From: Gorsachius magnificus
Taxonomy: Eukaryota > Chordata > Aves > Pelecaniformes > Ardeidae
Assembly (NCBI GenBank): GCA_034008185.1
Contig: CM067082.1
Coordinates: 53,403,586 to 53,467,585, forward strand
Direction: 5' to 3'
DNA length: 64,000 nucleotides
In this document: piece after piece, positions 48,226-59,507 of the stretch
How positions within the stretch are numbered: position 1 is the first letter of the stretch
How the letters are laid out: every line of letters begins with the position of its first letter
Notes under the pieces: generated by a model
Seen by the model: the letters and a program-made list of their open reading frames with translations, nothing else
Database searches by the model: none
What the model was told of the DNA's origin: nothing
Made by a program: the position numbers and the translations under genes

Positions 48226-48469
48226 AAATGTAACTATGCCGTGACTACTAAGGGTACCATAACAATGTATTTCCTGGTCGAGGGTATATTTGGAATGCTA
48301 ATGTTGTATTAGGCTACAATTTTGTGTTTAATTCCCTTTGAAAATGAATGGTAGAAATGTATTTGTTTGAATTTGCCATTTCTTTTGAACCTGATAAATT
48401 CAGTGCCTGCCTCCCTGCTTTGCAGTCGCTGTAGAAAGGAATGATAAATTGTTCTCATTCTCACTTGGT

Positions 48470-48545
48470 AGTGTTTTCCATTCACTTTGCACAGGTGTAA
48501 ATGACTACATGGGGACAAAGACAGTGATGAAGCAGGATTTGAGCT
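48470..48545. repeat. Ancient amniote repeat fragment
   Basis: CCATTCACTTTGCACAGGTG, then AAATGACTAC, then GAAGCAGGATTTGAG lie in the order I recall for an old amniote interspersed repeat. Its AAGCAGGATTT (48530-48540) is the reverse complement of the word at 42389-42399. Confidence 0.45.
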
Positions 48546-49474
48546 TAAAGTAGAAATACAATTTTTCTGGTAGTTACAATGCAGTTGGGCTGGGTTGCCA
48601 TATGTCTCTCATATGTCAGTTGTGCTTACACTTCTATATATTCTCCTGTCCTGCGGAAATCAGGGATTTAGACTTTGTTGCTTCATTTGGTCAATTAGCC
48701 GGCCCTTGCAGTGTATATGTAAGCTGTTGTCTGGATGAAATTCAGAGGTCACGTCTGAAGGCTTGTCCTAAGTGCATTAAAAGAAACCCTGCCGTGTGTC
48801 TTTCCCTGGGTAACCAGGCAGGACTTCCAGAAGGCTGGGCACTGTTTATTTAAAAGCTTTTTGGTAGTGATGATCACGGATCTTTTGTGTCTGCATATGT
48901 CTGTGTATATAAATATACACATATATAAATGCGTAACTGAATAAAGATACCAAATGCACATAAAGAATTTTTCTACTTTTCTTGAATTAGGAGTAAGTAA
49001 GGCAAAGGAAAAGTCTTTAATCTGTGGAACAGCTCACCTAACCTGTATTATTCTAAAGCATTTACATGTTTTCCCTTCAAATGTTTAAAAATGAAGTCCC
49101 TGGGGCCAAACCCAAATATTGAGAAGTGTTTCAGCAGGAAGGCTCAGCTGCTCTCTCCTGAGTTTGTTTCTCTATTACCTTTTCCCATTTGTTCATCAAA
49201 TGTAATGTCTTTTCCTTCCTCCCTTCCTTTCTTCCTTCTTGTACCTTCCGAGGGGAGCTTTTCTGATTACTACAGAATGGATTAACCTTCTTCTTCCAGC
49301 GGAGATCAGGATGTTTGAGCCTTTCTCTGACTTTAAAGCACCCTGGGACATGGATACACTGTCCTGGCTGGCAAGGGACAAGGGAGCCAGAGGTGGTCTG
49401 TACTGCAGAAAAGGTCTTTTGCATAGCTACTAACTAGAGGTTGAGCATATGAGTCCCTGAACTTAAATCCACCT

Positions 49475-49861
49475 CTACTTGCTGAGCCATGTTATTCTAA
49501 AATAATTACAATGTTGACTGTGTTGATTGCCTGTATTGGGGCTGCTCCAGTTTGTCTTTCCTGGCTTTGATCCAGGATTATCCTTTGGCTTCACTGGCCG
49601 TTCAGGCTTAATTTTGTAATTAAAATAGAGAGTCCCAAAGGCCTTCCAAAACTGCTGTTGGACCCCAAAGATCATCTGGTGCCACTCTGCGTCAGTGGGG
49701 CCCTGGGGTACTCCTTTGTGGGCAGCCCATATGCCAGACATGGGCTGGTAGCAGGCTTGGCAGCGGCACAGGGCTGCTGTCCTGGGAGCCTGGGGCAGCC
49801 ACCGGGCCGGGGATCGACACAGCCTTGCCACGCTCACCGCCGCGCTCACTGCCGCGCTCAC
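49475..49861 (-). other. Unassigned 128-codon frame in CpG-dense DNA
   Basis: I do not recognise this frame. Residues 1-12 are a short SAAV-type repeat encoded by tandem 13-base units (GCCGCGCTCACT, about 49826-49872). An arginine/proline/cysteine-rich part follows (about 13-45), then GTLYFNYKIKPERPVKP and a polar end (GNQHSQHCNYF). The 5' two-thirds lies in DNA with about a dozen CpGs in 170 bases, unlike the AT-rich flanks. This suggests a fairly recent insertion, an unmethylated island or a retroviral fragment. There is no recognisable promoter, intron boundary or domain. It could be an ERV-derived piece or an accidental frame. The ATG lies inside the tandem repeat, so the start is arbitrary. 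Confidence 0.3.
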
Positions 49862-50039
49862 TTGCCGCGCTCTGTATCGGGGTGCTGCCAGCCCCTCACC
49901 CCCAGCTACATTGACAGTGCAGCTTAACCACCTCCCCGCCGTGCGCTGCAGAGGTGCTGCCAGAGAGCCCTATTCCTTACGAAATCCTGTTTTACAGCTC
50001 CCTTGTTAGAGAGAAACAGGGGCTTGGCTCTAAAAGGTT

Positions 50040-50680
50040 AACATTTATAGATGCCCCTGTATGGCTTGTGTTGAGTTTGTAATGGCTTTGCAGGAGCTTT
50101 GAATAGCTCCACTTGATATCTGTTGTACTGAAGATTTCACCTAATTGGGACAACTGGTAGAGCTGTAGCTGGCCCAATTAAGTGGTCATAAAGTGTCATG
50201 AAGATAATAAGAGAGATAATATTGTTCTGAATAAAAATATCAGGGTAGAAATGCCGCAGTGCATTTAATCTGTTATGATCCTTATTTCTTCTTTTAATCT
50301 TTATTTGAATACACTCTGTATTAAATGACCACAGAGCAGAATTTCATCACTTAGTGAAAGCATCAGTTTTCACTGTCCAGCTGCATCCTCAGTATGTGTA
50401 ATTCAATAATGCCTTGATCAAGCAGCTGCCCGAGCCACTCGCTATTACTGTGCAATATCTTCTCCTTGTTGGATGTTGCAATAGAATCACCATCTAAATG
50501 AAGGATAACATAATTAAGTGGAGTGTTGGGTAGTATCAGAGGCAGAGGCTTTCTTTTCTGGAGAGGGAGCTACTTTGCCAGAGCTGTATATTTTAGTTGT
50601 CAGTAATCATAACAGCAACCAAAAGGTTATAACTTTATTCCAGGCTATTAAGTAATTAAAGCACCTATTAAGAAGATTCT
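50040..50680. promoter_or_regulatory. Candidate conserved non-coding element
   Basis: The block is free of recognisable repeats. It contains CCTAATTGG, two copies of AATTAAGTGG (50176-50185 and 50512-50521, an NKX2-type site) and several further ATTA/TAAT words. That texture is typical of vertebrate developmental enhancers. This is inferred from word content only; conservation could not be measured. Confidence 0.35.
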
Positions 50681-52388
50681 CCTAACACTAAGGAATTGTG
50701 TGTGTTTGTAACCAGCTGTTCAATGTCCTTTTTCTTTTCTTTGAACTTGTAGGGAAGAGAAGCTTATGCATCCAAAAAAAAAAAAATCTCCCAAATTTCA
50801 GTTGAGCAAATAGACTAAAGTTGTGTTTTGTCTGCTTAGACTAAACTGTCTCTTAACAGTGCTAAAGAGGTCAGGGCTTCTACCCCAACACACTGCAGGT
50901 ACACATAAAACTCTAATAACCAAAAAAGAGTGAAAGAAAGGGCAGTGCTTTAATTAGAGCACAAATGCACCATTTATTCATTGAGAGACCTTGACCCACT
51001 ACTATGCCTTCCTATTATAAGCTTCGTACCTTGGTCCTCTTGAGGGCTCCTGGAGTGTTCAACAGCCTCACTTCTGCTGGTGGTCTCTTAAGAACCCTGC
51101 TGCCACTGTGACTTGAATGTGAATCAAAGCGGAGATCTTTCCCAAGAAAGGCTTTATATTTTCATCAAAACTTCAAGCTTTTAATTAGGGTGAATCCCTA
51201 TTAACTCAATCTGTTGGAAAATACGGTTGGTTTATTGGCTGCATGTGCAATGCCCAGCTACCTCTAATTATACTACTTGAAAAGATGGAGTTGCATTTCT
51301 GTACTGTAGTGCCAGTAGTTAGCTGGTAATATTCTAACACTGCACAACTAACAATCTAACATTAACAATTTAACAAAAAGTAATTGGCAATGGAATACAT
51401 TGGACTGCCAGATTTGTAAGGTACAATCCAGAAAGTAGTACTGAGAAAACAGGTATGGCACGGGCAATATAGCACGGCTTTTCCCATGCTGTGCTTCATC
51501 CTCACTGTCTGCGGGTGAAATGATAAAGGAGTATGAAAACTGAATTAAAAGCAAAAAATACCAAGGCACTCTGCAGGGAAAGGAGGGCAGAAAGATGTGC
51601 CCTGAGTTTTAATCTCTTCTATGAGTTATTTCATTACCCAGCTATTATGTTTAATATTATATAATATATATGGTATAATATACTCTCTCTGAACTAAGGG
51701 CCTTGCACATCAGGCTAAGTGCCATGCCTCTCCGTGTCCTCTCTTTGCCCTCAGAAACACTGTGTTCTTGGCCAACATAATGACCCAGCTTCAAAAAGAA
51801 GGGTAAGCGGTATTCTTGAGCCCAGTCTCAGTTTCCAGAAGTGGTTAGTCTAGCAATTGGGATGGTCTCTTCGGAAATTGGAACTGTGGGTTGCATATTC
51901 CTCAGATTTAGGAATGCATTGAATCCAGACTTTCGGTTTCCTGGAACAACTAGACTATAGTATTAAAAATAAAGTATCCTCCAGTCTTGACATTCATATC
52001 ACCACTAATAATTTCCTAGGAGGACACTTGACTCTAGTAAACAAAGGTGTAAGATGTTAACAGAGTTTAAAGCTTATGGTACAAAAATTCAGAGCAAAAA
52101 TAAGATTCACTCTTTTTTTTAAAAGTGAGCACAATCAGCCCCTAGAATAACTAAACAAGAATTGTAGTGGATTTCCCATTATTGGAAACATTAAAATTGA
52201 CATTGGGTGTTTTTCTAAAAAACATGCTCCAGGTCTATCACAGCTATTGAGATTTGAAGCAATAATTAATTCATGGAAGTCCCATGACCTGCCAGACTAG
52301 ATCATCACAATGGTCACTTCTGGCTTTAAAATCTATGGAGTTCCTGGCTTCTGTGCTGAGAATGACAATGAACTGCCAATTAGTGTGC

Positions 52389-52408
52389 TTTTTTTTTTTT
52401 TTTTTTTT
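52389..52408 (+). repeat. T20 homopolymer
   Basis: Twenty T in a row. The minus strand reads as a poly(A) run, but no retroposed gene is recognisable upstream of it in that sense. Confidence 0.9.
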
Positions 52409-55171
52409 ATGTGGACACGTGTTCACCGGGAGCCAGGCTGAGACCGCCAAATTAATTTTTAAGTCATTAAAATTCTTCATTCCCTGAATAATGATTGTCA
52501 CAAAACACAATCAGAATGTAAAAGAGAAAGCATCTTGTTCTTGGAACAAAATGTAAGCATAAAGAAGTAGTATAAATATATTTTTTACCATCTCATTCTT
52601 TCCCATCACTGAATGCCATATATAATGTGTCTAATCATTAATTTCATTGTTATTTTTATTCCTTAGAATAGAAAGAACATTACTAAGGCAGTGCTTGATG
52701 GGGAAGGTTTTAATGCCAAAGCCGAGGACTAAATATCTAAGTAGTGGTTGATCCCTGATCTCGTGGGAGAGAGGATGTCTATTCAAAAGGCAGAGACAAA
52801 TATGAATAGTTAATCATCTGTAGTCTTGATTTTTTCTCCATTTCAGGTGCATGATATGTTTTTGCTTTCACTAAAATCAGTGGACCCGTAATTGCTTTAT
52901 AAATTAATGGCAGGTCTGTCATTTAAATAAAAAGGCATGAAATACAGCTACATGTCTGGATTTAAAGAAAGCGAAAGGGAGAAATGGCTTCCAAGTAACT
53001 GGAGGCTTTACATGTTAATTAACATGCATGTTTAGAAACATGCGATCAATGACTGTATTATATATCTCTGGTGGGGCAAGCATGGCTTGTTAGCAAGCAG
53101 CAAAGGTGGGTGACATCATATCTCAGGTGCAGCACAGGGTTATGAGCTTTCTCTGCACGTTTGTTTTTATTTTAGTTATACCAGAGAGTGCTGGTGTGCT
53201 CGATACCAGAAGGGATTCACAGCAGCATTTCAACTGCTGTGGGGTGGAATTTCTTATAAAGCCCCCTGAGATGCTAAGGTGAAAAGTTTGATCCTGTGCA
53301 AAAATGAAATAAAGTTAATACTATTCTTTTAGCAGTAAGATAGGGGCGTTGTTGCAAAATCTGATTTTAAAATCCTTCTTTTGATTACTGATATACTCCT
53401 CCTGCCTGTGTGTTCAATATCCTGCAAACAGCACAGAAGAAAGGCCATATTGAATGAGAATGTTGTGTTTTCTGGATTTGGTGGCAGTCTATACTCTGAC
53501 ATGGTACATTGCAGTGTTAGTTTTTCTGTTTATTTGTAAGTGGGTGCTGTCTCTAGGACTCAAATTCTGCAATGCAATCTCTCCTCTTTAATGAAGTCTA
53601 ATATTGAGTGACCAGAGAAATAGAGAACACTTGTGATTGTCTTGCACTTGGCAAACTCCAGCTTGCAATATGCTTGTTCCTTGAAGCCTGTTGCCGTTCA
53701 GAGTACTAAAATTGAATTTACAATTACTGACTAAGAAAAGCATCCCTGGTATTTTTAAAATGATGGCTCCTTAGGATAATGGGGCCATTCACTTTTGTTT
53801 CATGTTGGACTGGTTTCTGAGGGACCCTCAAGAAATGAGACAGCTATTTCCCTGTTACCAACCATCTGAACTGAGAGCAAAAAAGGGGAAAAGTGTATGC
53901 TTTCAGTGAAAGAGATTTCCAAATATACCATCGGCAGCTTCTCTCTTCTCTACACTGGATTCTAAAAATGCAGAGGAGGAGAAGGCCAGGAGTCTGGACA
54001 GTGGTTGGATGCCACTTGGAAGAAGCTCAGCTCTCTCAGTTTGCAAAATCTCTGCTGTGGAGTAACTGTGAGCCACTGATCTCACTTCAGAAATCCCAAT
54101 GTGAAATCCTATGCCATGCCTTAGGAGAACTACCTCAATCGCAGCTTCTCAGTGTTTTTATCCCAGGACTACCTGTGTTGTCTAGGGAGAGGAAAAATGG
54201 GATGAACTTGCACAGCATTACTGTAAGATGTTTCATTTTCATTTGAGTTGAAAAGAGCTATTTTAAATCTTCATTTATTACTTCTAATATGAATTGTTTT
54301 CTTTACCTGCTCAGATGTTTGGGAATGGCGTAGAGGAATTTTGTTTTGTTTTCAATTTTTTTTGAAGATCACTTTCTGTTGTCTTATAAGCCACCAGTTG
54401 CCCATAGACTGAGAAATATTTATTAACATGATCATCATTCTTTTTCATTCAAGCAGTTAACCCTCATCCTTGAAAAAAAAAACCTGCAAGACTCTGGTGC
54501 ACTGTAGTAACAGCTAATCCACTGCCAGTTCATGGGGCTGCACAAGAATGCTCTTCATGCGGGGGAATCATTAGGTGTGATACCAGTCCACAGGTGATTT
54601 CCCTTTTGGCTAGACTTCGATGACAGAAAGCAAGACATGGCTGAAATGTATTTATTATACTCAACATACTTGGTGGATGTCAGTAGTTGATGCAGTTTAG
54701 AGCATCTTCAGGAACAGACTTTGCATAGCCAGTTAAGACTGGAATTTGTATAGACTTTCATATTTACATTACTAAGACACCTCATGTGTAAGCTCTTTTA
54801 CCTTCCTGTCTAAATCAGAAAACTGGGCCTTACTGGGGTCCCACTACAGACAGTGAGATGGGGACAGATGGTGTTCTGCCAGACTCACCTCATAGATGCA
54901 GGTAATTTCTGTGAACGAATAATTTATTCACTGAAACATTGATTTTTAGCTGATTAATCCTATTTTTGCTTCCTTACAGAGGTGATTGGTTAAGTCCAGC
55001 AGTGTCTCTTGGCAATACTAGATATTTTGCTCTATATAAAAGAGTTTTGGGGATCACATAACTCAGTCAGTTTTCTAATGCACCAGAAAATAATCCAGCA
55101 GTGATGCTATTTTGTGTAGACTCATTTTCCAAGGTGAAAAATCCCTTATTGACCTATAGATTTTATTTTTT

Positions 55172-55540
55172 CATGGACTCACAAAATAATTTAGGTTAGA
55201 TGAGCTCTGTGGAGGTCATCTAGCCCAACTTCCTAGTTACACCAGGGAAAACATCAAATTCAGACCAGGGCCTTTTCCATGCAAGTCTTGCAATGCCAGT
55301 GATGGAAATTCTGCAGTCTTCCTGGGAAACATGTTCCAGTGCTTGATCACTCATTGTGCAATTATTTTTTCACTTATGCCCACCTGGATTTTTCCTTGCC
55401 GCAACTTGTGACTATTTCCTCTTGCCCTTTGACTGTGCACCTGCAAGAAGGGTATGGCTCTATGTTTGCTCCATGCTCTGGTGACTTGGAGGTCGATGGA
55501 CTGCATGACCACTTTACATTTTGCTGTTTCATACCTACTA
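55172..55540 (-). mobile_element. CR1 LINE 3' fragment, old
   Basis: The plus strand carries diverged but ordered antisense CR1 words: TTTAGGTTAGATGAGCTC, GGAGGTCATCTAGCCCAACT, CATGTTCCAGTGCTTGATCA, then CTATTTCCTCTTGCCC. No ORF2 frame survives, and the terminal octamers are eroded. This is an older copy than the ones at 40.9 and 43.98 kb. The 5' limit is uncertain by about 60 bases. Confidence 0.78.
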
Positions 55541-55994
55541 TGTTGATAATAACAGTGGCCTCTTTGCCTTTTTCTTTTCCTTGGGTGTAATTTTCTTGGT
55601 GAGAAATTACAGCAAGAACATATGTGTGTAAGACTCCTAATTTGCCTTCATGATTACCTTTGTGTTTTTTATGGATTCCACTAATTTATTATGAAATGTT
55701 TGCACATAATTTAAAGTATATTCATCACAATTCTAGTGGAAATAAATCAGAATATTTGTCTGCTTACTACAGATGAAGGAACACCTCATATTATAAAATA
55801 TAATTGTTCTTTGTCAGTACTTGGTAAATAAGTCCAAAATACAGAAGCAAAAAGCCTGCTATTACCCACAAATAGAAATGGAAATACAGAGACTCTTTTA
55901 TTCTGCATAAACTCATGGACCCCATCACATGCATAATGGGTTGTGAAGAAAGTGTGCTTCAACCACATTTCAGCCTCTTCTAATACAAAGAAAT

Positions 55995-56022
55995 GTTTTT
56001 GTTTTGTTTTGTTTTGTTTTTT
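55995..56022 (+). repeat. (TTTTG)n microsatellite
   Basis: Five TTTTG units followed by a T run. Confidence 0.9.
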
Positions 56023-58810
56023 AAATCCCAAAACCTATGGCTGGTATTTTTCTAGACAACTCAATTTTTATTGTGGTAAATGGTAGGTGTAATATCCTGT
56101 TTAAGAAGTCCTGAAGAATTCTGGTGTTCTTGAGCAGCCAGTTATCTGGACATTGGAAGGAATTTAGCCATTTAATGAACATAATTGTTGCCATTCCTAA
56201 AGAAGGTTTTTAAACCCCAAAAGGCCTAGAAAATTGACACCACTTGTTCTGCTGCAGTATCAAAGCTGGCAATTTAGATTTTATGTATGTAAAGAAAAAG
56301 TGCAAAGTACAAAGACCTTATCTGGTAGTTAAGATTAGGAAGTCCCAGAGCCAGATTCTGTCTTATTTGGCCATATTTTTATCTTTCTTTTTTTTTTAAG
56401 GGAAGACTAATTCTTTGTCTTGTAAGACCTATCTGTAAAATGTTAATAATTGTGTCCCCCTCTATTTGTAGAGATAGCAGACTCTTCTAATCATGCACTC
56501 CGTGTTTCACCTCCTAGTACAAGTCCTACTCAAATACAAGTTGTAGTAATAAGGGGGACAAGACATTTCCTGCTTGTTTCTGGTCCATACAAATCCACAC
56601 ATCTGAAAACAGTTGGACTACTCGTGGGATTATCTTTCTACCTAGAAGCAGCAGAAGTTGCTCTAAGCAGAGAAGAAAATACATTTTTGACTAGAGGATA
56701 TCTGTCAGGTTGCAGTAGGCTAATTTAATAGCACCCACCTGAAAGGCATTAGCTTTAATCTGGGATGCATCAGGAAGATGGGCTAATGACAATTTACCAT
56801 TTATAAAAGTATTTACAGTCCCCAAGTAAATATAAGTATTTAAAGCCAGCAAATAAATGCGTCCAGGAAAACTGCTTTCCCACGCATACCAATAAACAGC
56901 AGAAGTTCTCAGTTCCATGGGCAATGCTACCTCCCCAGGTATCCACTTGTTCTACCAATAGCTTGAAAGAAAATTACAGCAATGTGATTAGCAAATTCAT
57001 TAGATTCAGATGAGAATAATATTCTGCTTGCTACATTTGCAATGTCCTACTTCAGCACTGGGTCGCAGTGCTCTCAGAAACCTCCAATCATCCTAATACC
57101 CTCCCTGAACTTTGCAACATAACCTGATAAAAGGTAATTTGGGCTTATCTTTTACATCTGTATCTTCTCAGTGGAGCTCACAGCAAGTTTGAGTACATGT
57201 TGCTGATGCGATTTAGTTCAGCTAAGAGAATCCTCAGATCCACCCTCTCTCCTTACTCAGGAAGCTTCCACCGTACTCCCTCTTGTTGATCCCAGTCCCT
57301 CCCAGCATCTTCCACAAGTTATCTTGTCACTCCCACTTTCTTGCAAATTCCAACTGTCCAGAAATTGAAGAAAAATTGAAGGGGACTTTGATGTAACAAA
57401 AATGTGTGGAAAAATGAATTATAGTATCTCCTTGTGCTCACAGTCTATTCGCACAGCACAATTTGTTTTTTGAATTGCATGCCATACTGTCTGGAAAGGT
57501 TAAAGAATCTTGTAATGGTGTCCTCATTCCTGTGAGGTGGATAGGGGAAAAAACCATAACTGTCTATGGATGATCTGATTGGGTCCCTTCTTAAACGAAT
57601 TTTCATTCCTCTGTCAGCTGTCAAAGATACAGAGACAGATAAAATAACTAGGGTGACATTCAGATCTTGCATTATTCTGTCCTCTGAGACCTCCTCTGCA
57701 ACAGGAACAATTGATTTCTGTTATAATGTGGTCAGGCAAACCAGTAGCGATGTGCTTACAATTCCCTCCCATGGCTACTCCACAGCAGCTCTTCAGAAAT
57801 GAATAACCAAACCAAATATGCTCTTGTTGCTACTGGTGATAGTGGGATAACTAAAATTCAGAGTGAGATTTCTCTACTGTGGGAAGGGGGAGCTGTAGCA
57901 AAGTAAAGCCAGTTACAACATGAGTGAAGGGGTTATTGAAACTGATTTCCAGCTTTTATCAGTCATCCTGGAGATACTTTGCAAAAGGTGTTTATTACCA
58001 CATTTACAAGAGGAACAGATATTGTTCTTTCCTGTGCAGCACTTTAAAACAGTGTCATAAACACAGTCCTTTGTGCTGGATAAAGTGGCAAATTTTTAGG
58101 CCTCTCAGGATTCTCACATAAAGGGATGAAGCAACCCAGCATTGCAGTTCCCCCTGGACAGGCAGGGATCTCCCCATCATGGGCACGATTGCTCACCAAG
58201 AAAGCCAGCTCTCATGTATTACCTAGTAGTTGCACTGAATCAGAAGTGTGGAAATCCCTGACTTCATTTGGGTCAGCAGGACACGTGGCAGGAGGATAGT
58301 GCTTTGCAGAATATTCATTAGGGGAAGAGATCTCTTCTGTATCAGACTGAGTTAGAAACTATTTAATAAAAAATACGAATATGGGATAATTCGATCGGTG
58401 TGCTAATGGTCCCTCCAGTCCGCAGTGGTAAAATGATCTCTCTCTGTATTTCATGTCATACATGAACTTGCTGGTCTAAGTTTAGCTTCCAATGGACTAT
58501 GCCTGACTGTTCAGATGAGCAAAGGTCTTCAAAAGAGGCCTGTAGTTGTAAAATGAGTGCATCCTGCTGGTCAAAATCCCGATTCAGTTTGCCATTTATC
58601 ATCAGAGATACTATGTGATACTTCACTCTACACTTAAAAAAAAATGAAGAGAGGAGCTGTTTTGTAAGATGAGATAGCTCTTACTCCTGTTGTTAAACAG
58701 ATTGGGATTGTGGAATAACTGGATAGCTTTCAGGAATGTAGAAGGGGTTTCAGAACAAGGGTATTTTTATGTCTTCTTATAAGGTCTTTTTATAAAGACT
58801 TCTCTTGCGC

Positions 58811-58850
58811 CTGTGGAAGTCAATGGAGATTTCGCTTGGAGTGGGTTTAG
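58811..58850. repeat. Possible ancient amniote repeat fragment
   Basis: GTGGAAGTCAATGGAGATTT, then CTTGGAGTGGGTTTAG, resembles the core 'gaagtcaatggga' part of the old repeat noted elsewhere in the window. Confidence 0.35.
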
Positions 58851-59248
58851 ACCCTTTCTATTTGCAAACCTCAGATACACTTTCAGCACAGAACAGACAG
58901 GCAAACAACTCAGCATTTGTCCACAGTATGAAGAGAGCACTGAAGTCAAAACATCACTGTCAGTATATAATGGGGGCTCTGTAGTGCTGCCGCACTTAAC
59001 TCCTTTTGCTCAATGGCAATGAACTCAACAGTCTGCAGTGCTTTAGAAAATGAGATAGATTTGTAAAACTTGCTGTGAAAGTACTTATCAAAATTTCAAA
59101 ATGTATTTACTGCTTTGACTTCAGTAGAGCTTATTTACTGCCTCAAGTAGGGATGGAGAACATCTATTTCTCTGTAAAGTGGTTATTATTGTTTCTGAGA
59201 AGGATTGTAGCCCTGATGCAGTGCAAATCTTTTTGCTGTATCAAGCTT

Positions 59249-59284
59249 TGGCCTGATCATGCAACATTTATGCACGTGGGTAGT
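59249..59284. repeat. Ancient amniote repeat fragment
   Basis: GGCCTGATCATGCAACATTT followed by ATGCACGTGGGTAGT closely follows a repeat arm common in turtles and birds (approximately 'cctgatcctgcaaacactta' then 'tgcacgtgagtaa'). Confidence 0.5.
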
Positions 59285-59470
59285 GCATTTCAGAAGAAAA
59301 ATTGCCTTTACATTGAACTAGATGAAAGGAGAGGTAATTAGGAGTGACATTTTGATGGGGCAGAATCCCTGACACCACCCATTTGGGAAAGGGTTAAAAA
59401 GCACCCCAGCAATGAGAGAGAGGCCCAGTGACTGGACGGTTGTGCTGAGAAAGTCTGCAGTAGTCAGCCT

Positions 59471-59507
59471 GGGGAAAGGAAAGGAAGGGAAGGGAAGGGA
59501 AGGAGAA
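59471..59507 (+). repeat. Purine repeat (GGAAA/GGGAA)n
   Basis: A short imperfect tract of GGAAA and GGGAA units, all purine on the plus strand. Confidence 0.85.

Larger units (their letters stand above)
44284..49474. other. Gene-less AT-rich stretch
   Basis: No exon is recognised. It contains two fragments of an apparent old repeat, a 15-base direct repeat and an isolated AATAAA with 3'-end-like surroundings (listed separately). It also has an 11-base near-duplication GAAATTGTAAT at 44754-44778, an AT palindrome at 48902-48921 (TGTGTATAT and its complement around a 2-base loop), and a pyrimidine-rich run at 49203-49237. Confidence 0.55.
49862..55171. other. Gene-less stretch with candidate conserved blocks
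   Basis: No exon is recognised. 50040-50680 and 52660-53060 are AT-rich, repeat-free and dense in TAAT/ATTA words. A T20 run lies at 52389-52408 and an A run at 50777-50788. The plus frame 53893-54246 (117 codons) shows no known motif. Confidence 0.55.

Noticed and set aside
48902..48921. microRNA-like hairpin
   Set aside because: The perfect stem is only 9 base pairs of alternating AT/GT sequence with a 2-base loop, too short and low-complexity for a pre-miRNA.
52389..52408. T20 run as the poly(A) tail of a minus-strand processed pseudogene
   Set aside because: The sequence upstream of the run in that sense (above 52408) has no gene-like frame, and no target duplication is seen.
53893..54246. 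117-codon plus-strand frame as a possible exon
   Set aside because: No recognisable domain, and no conserved splice acceptor or donor pair that would explain it.
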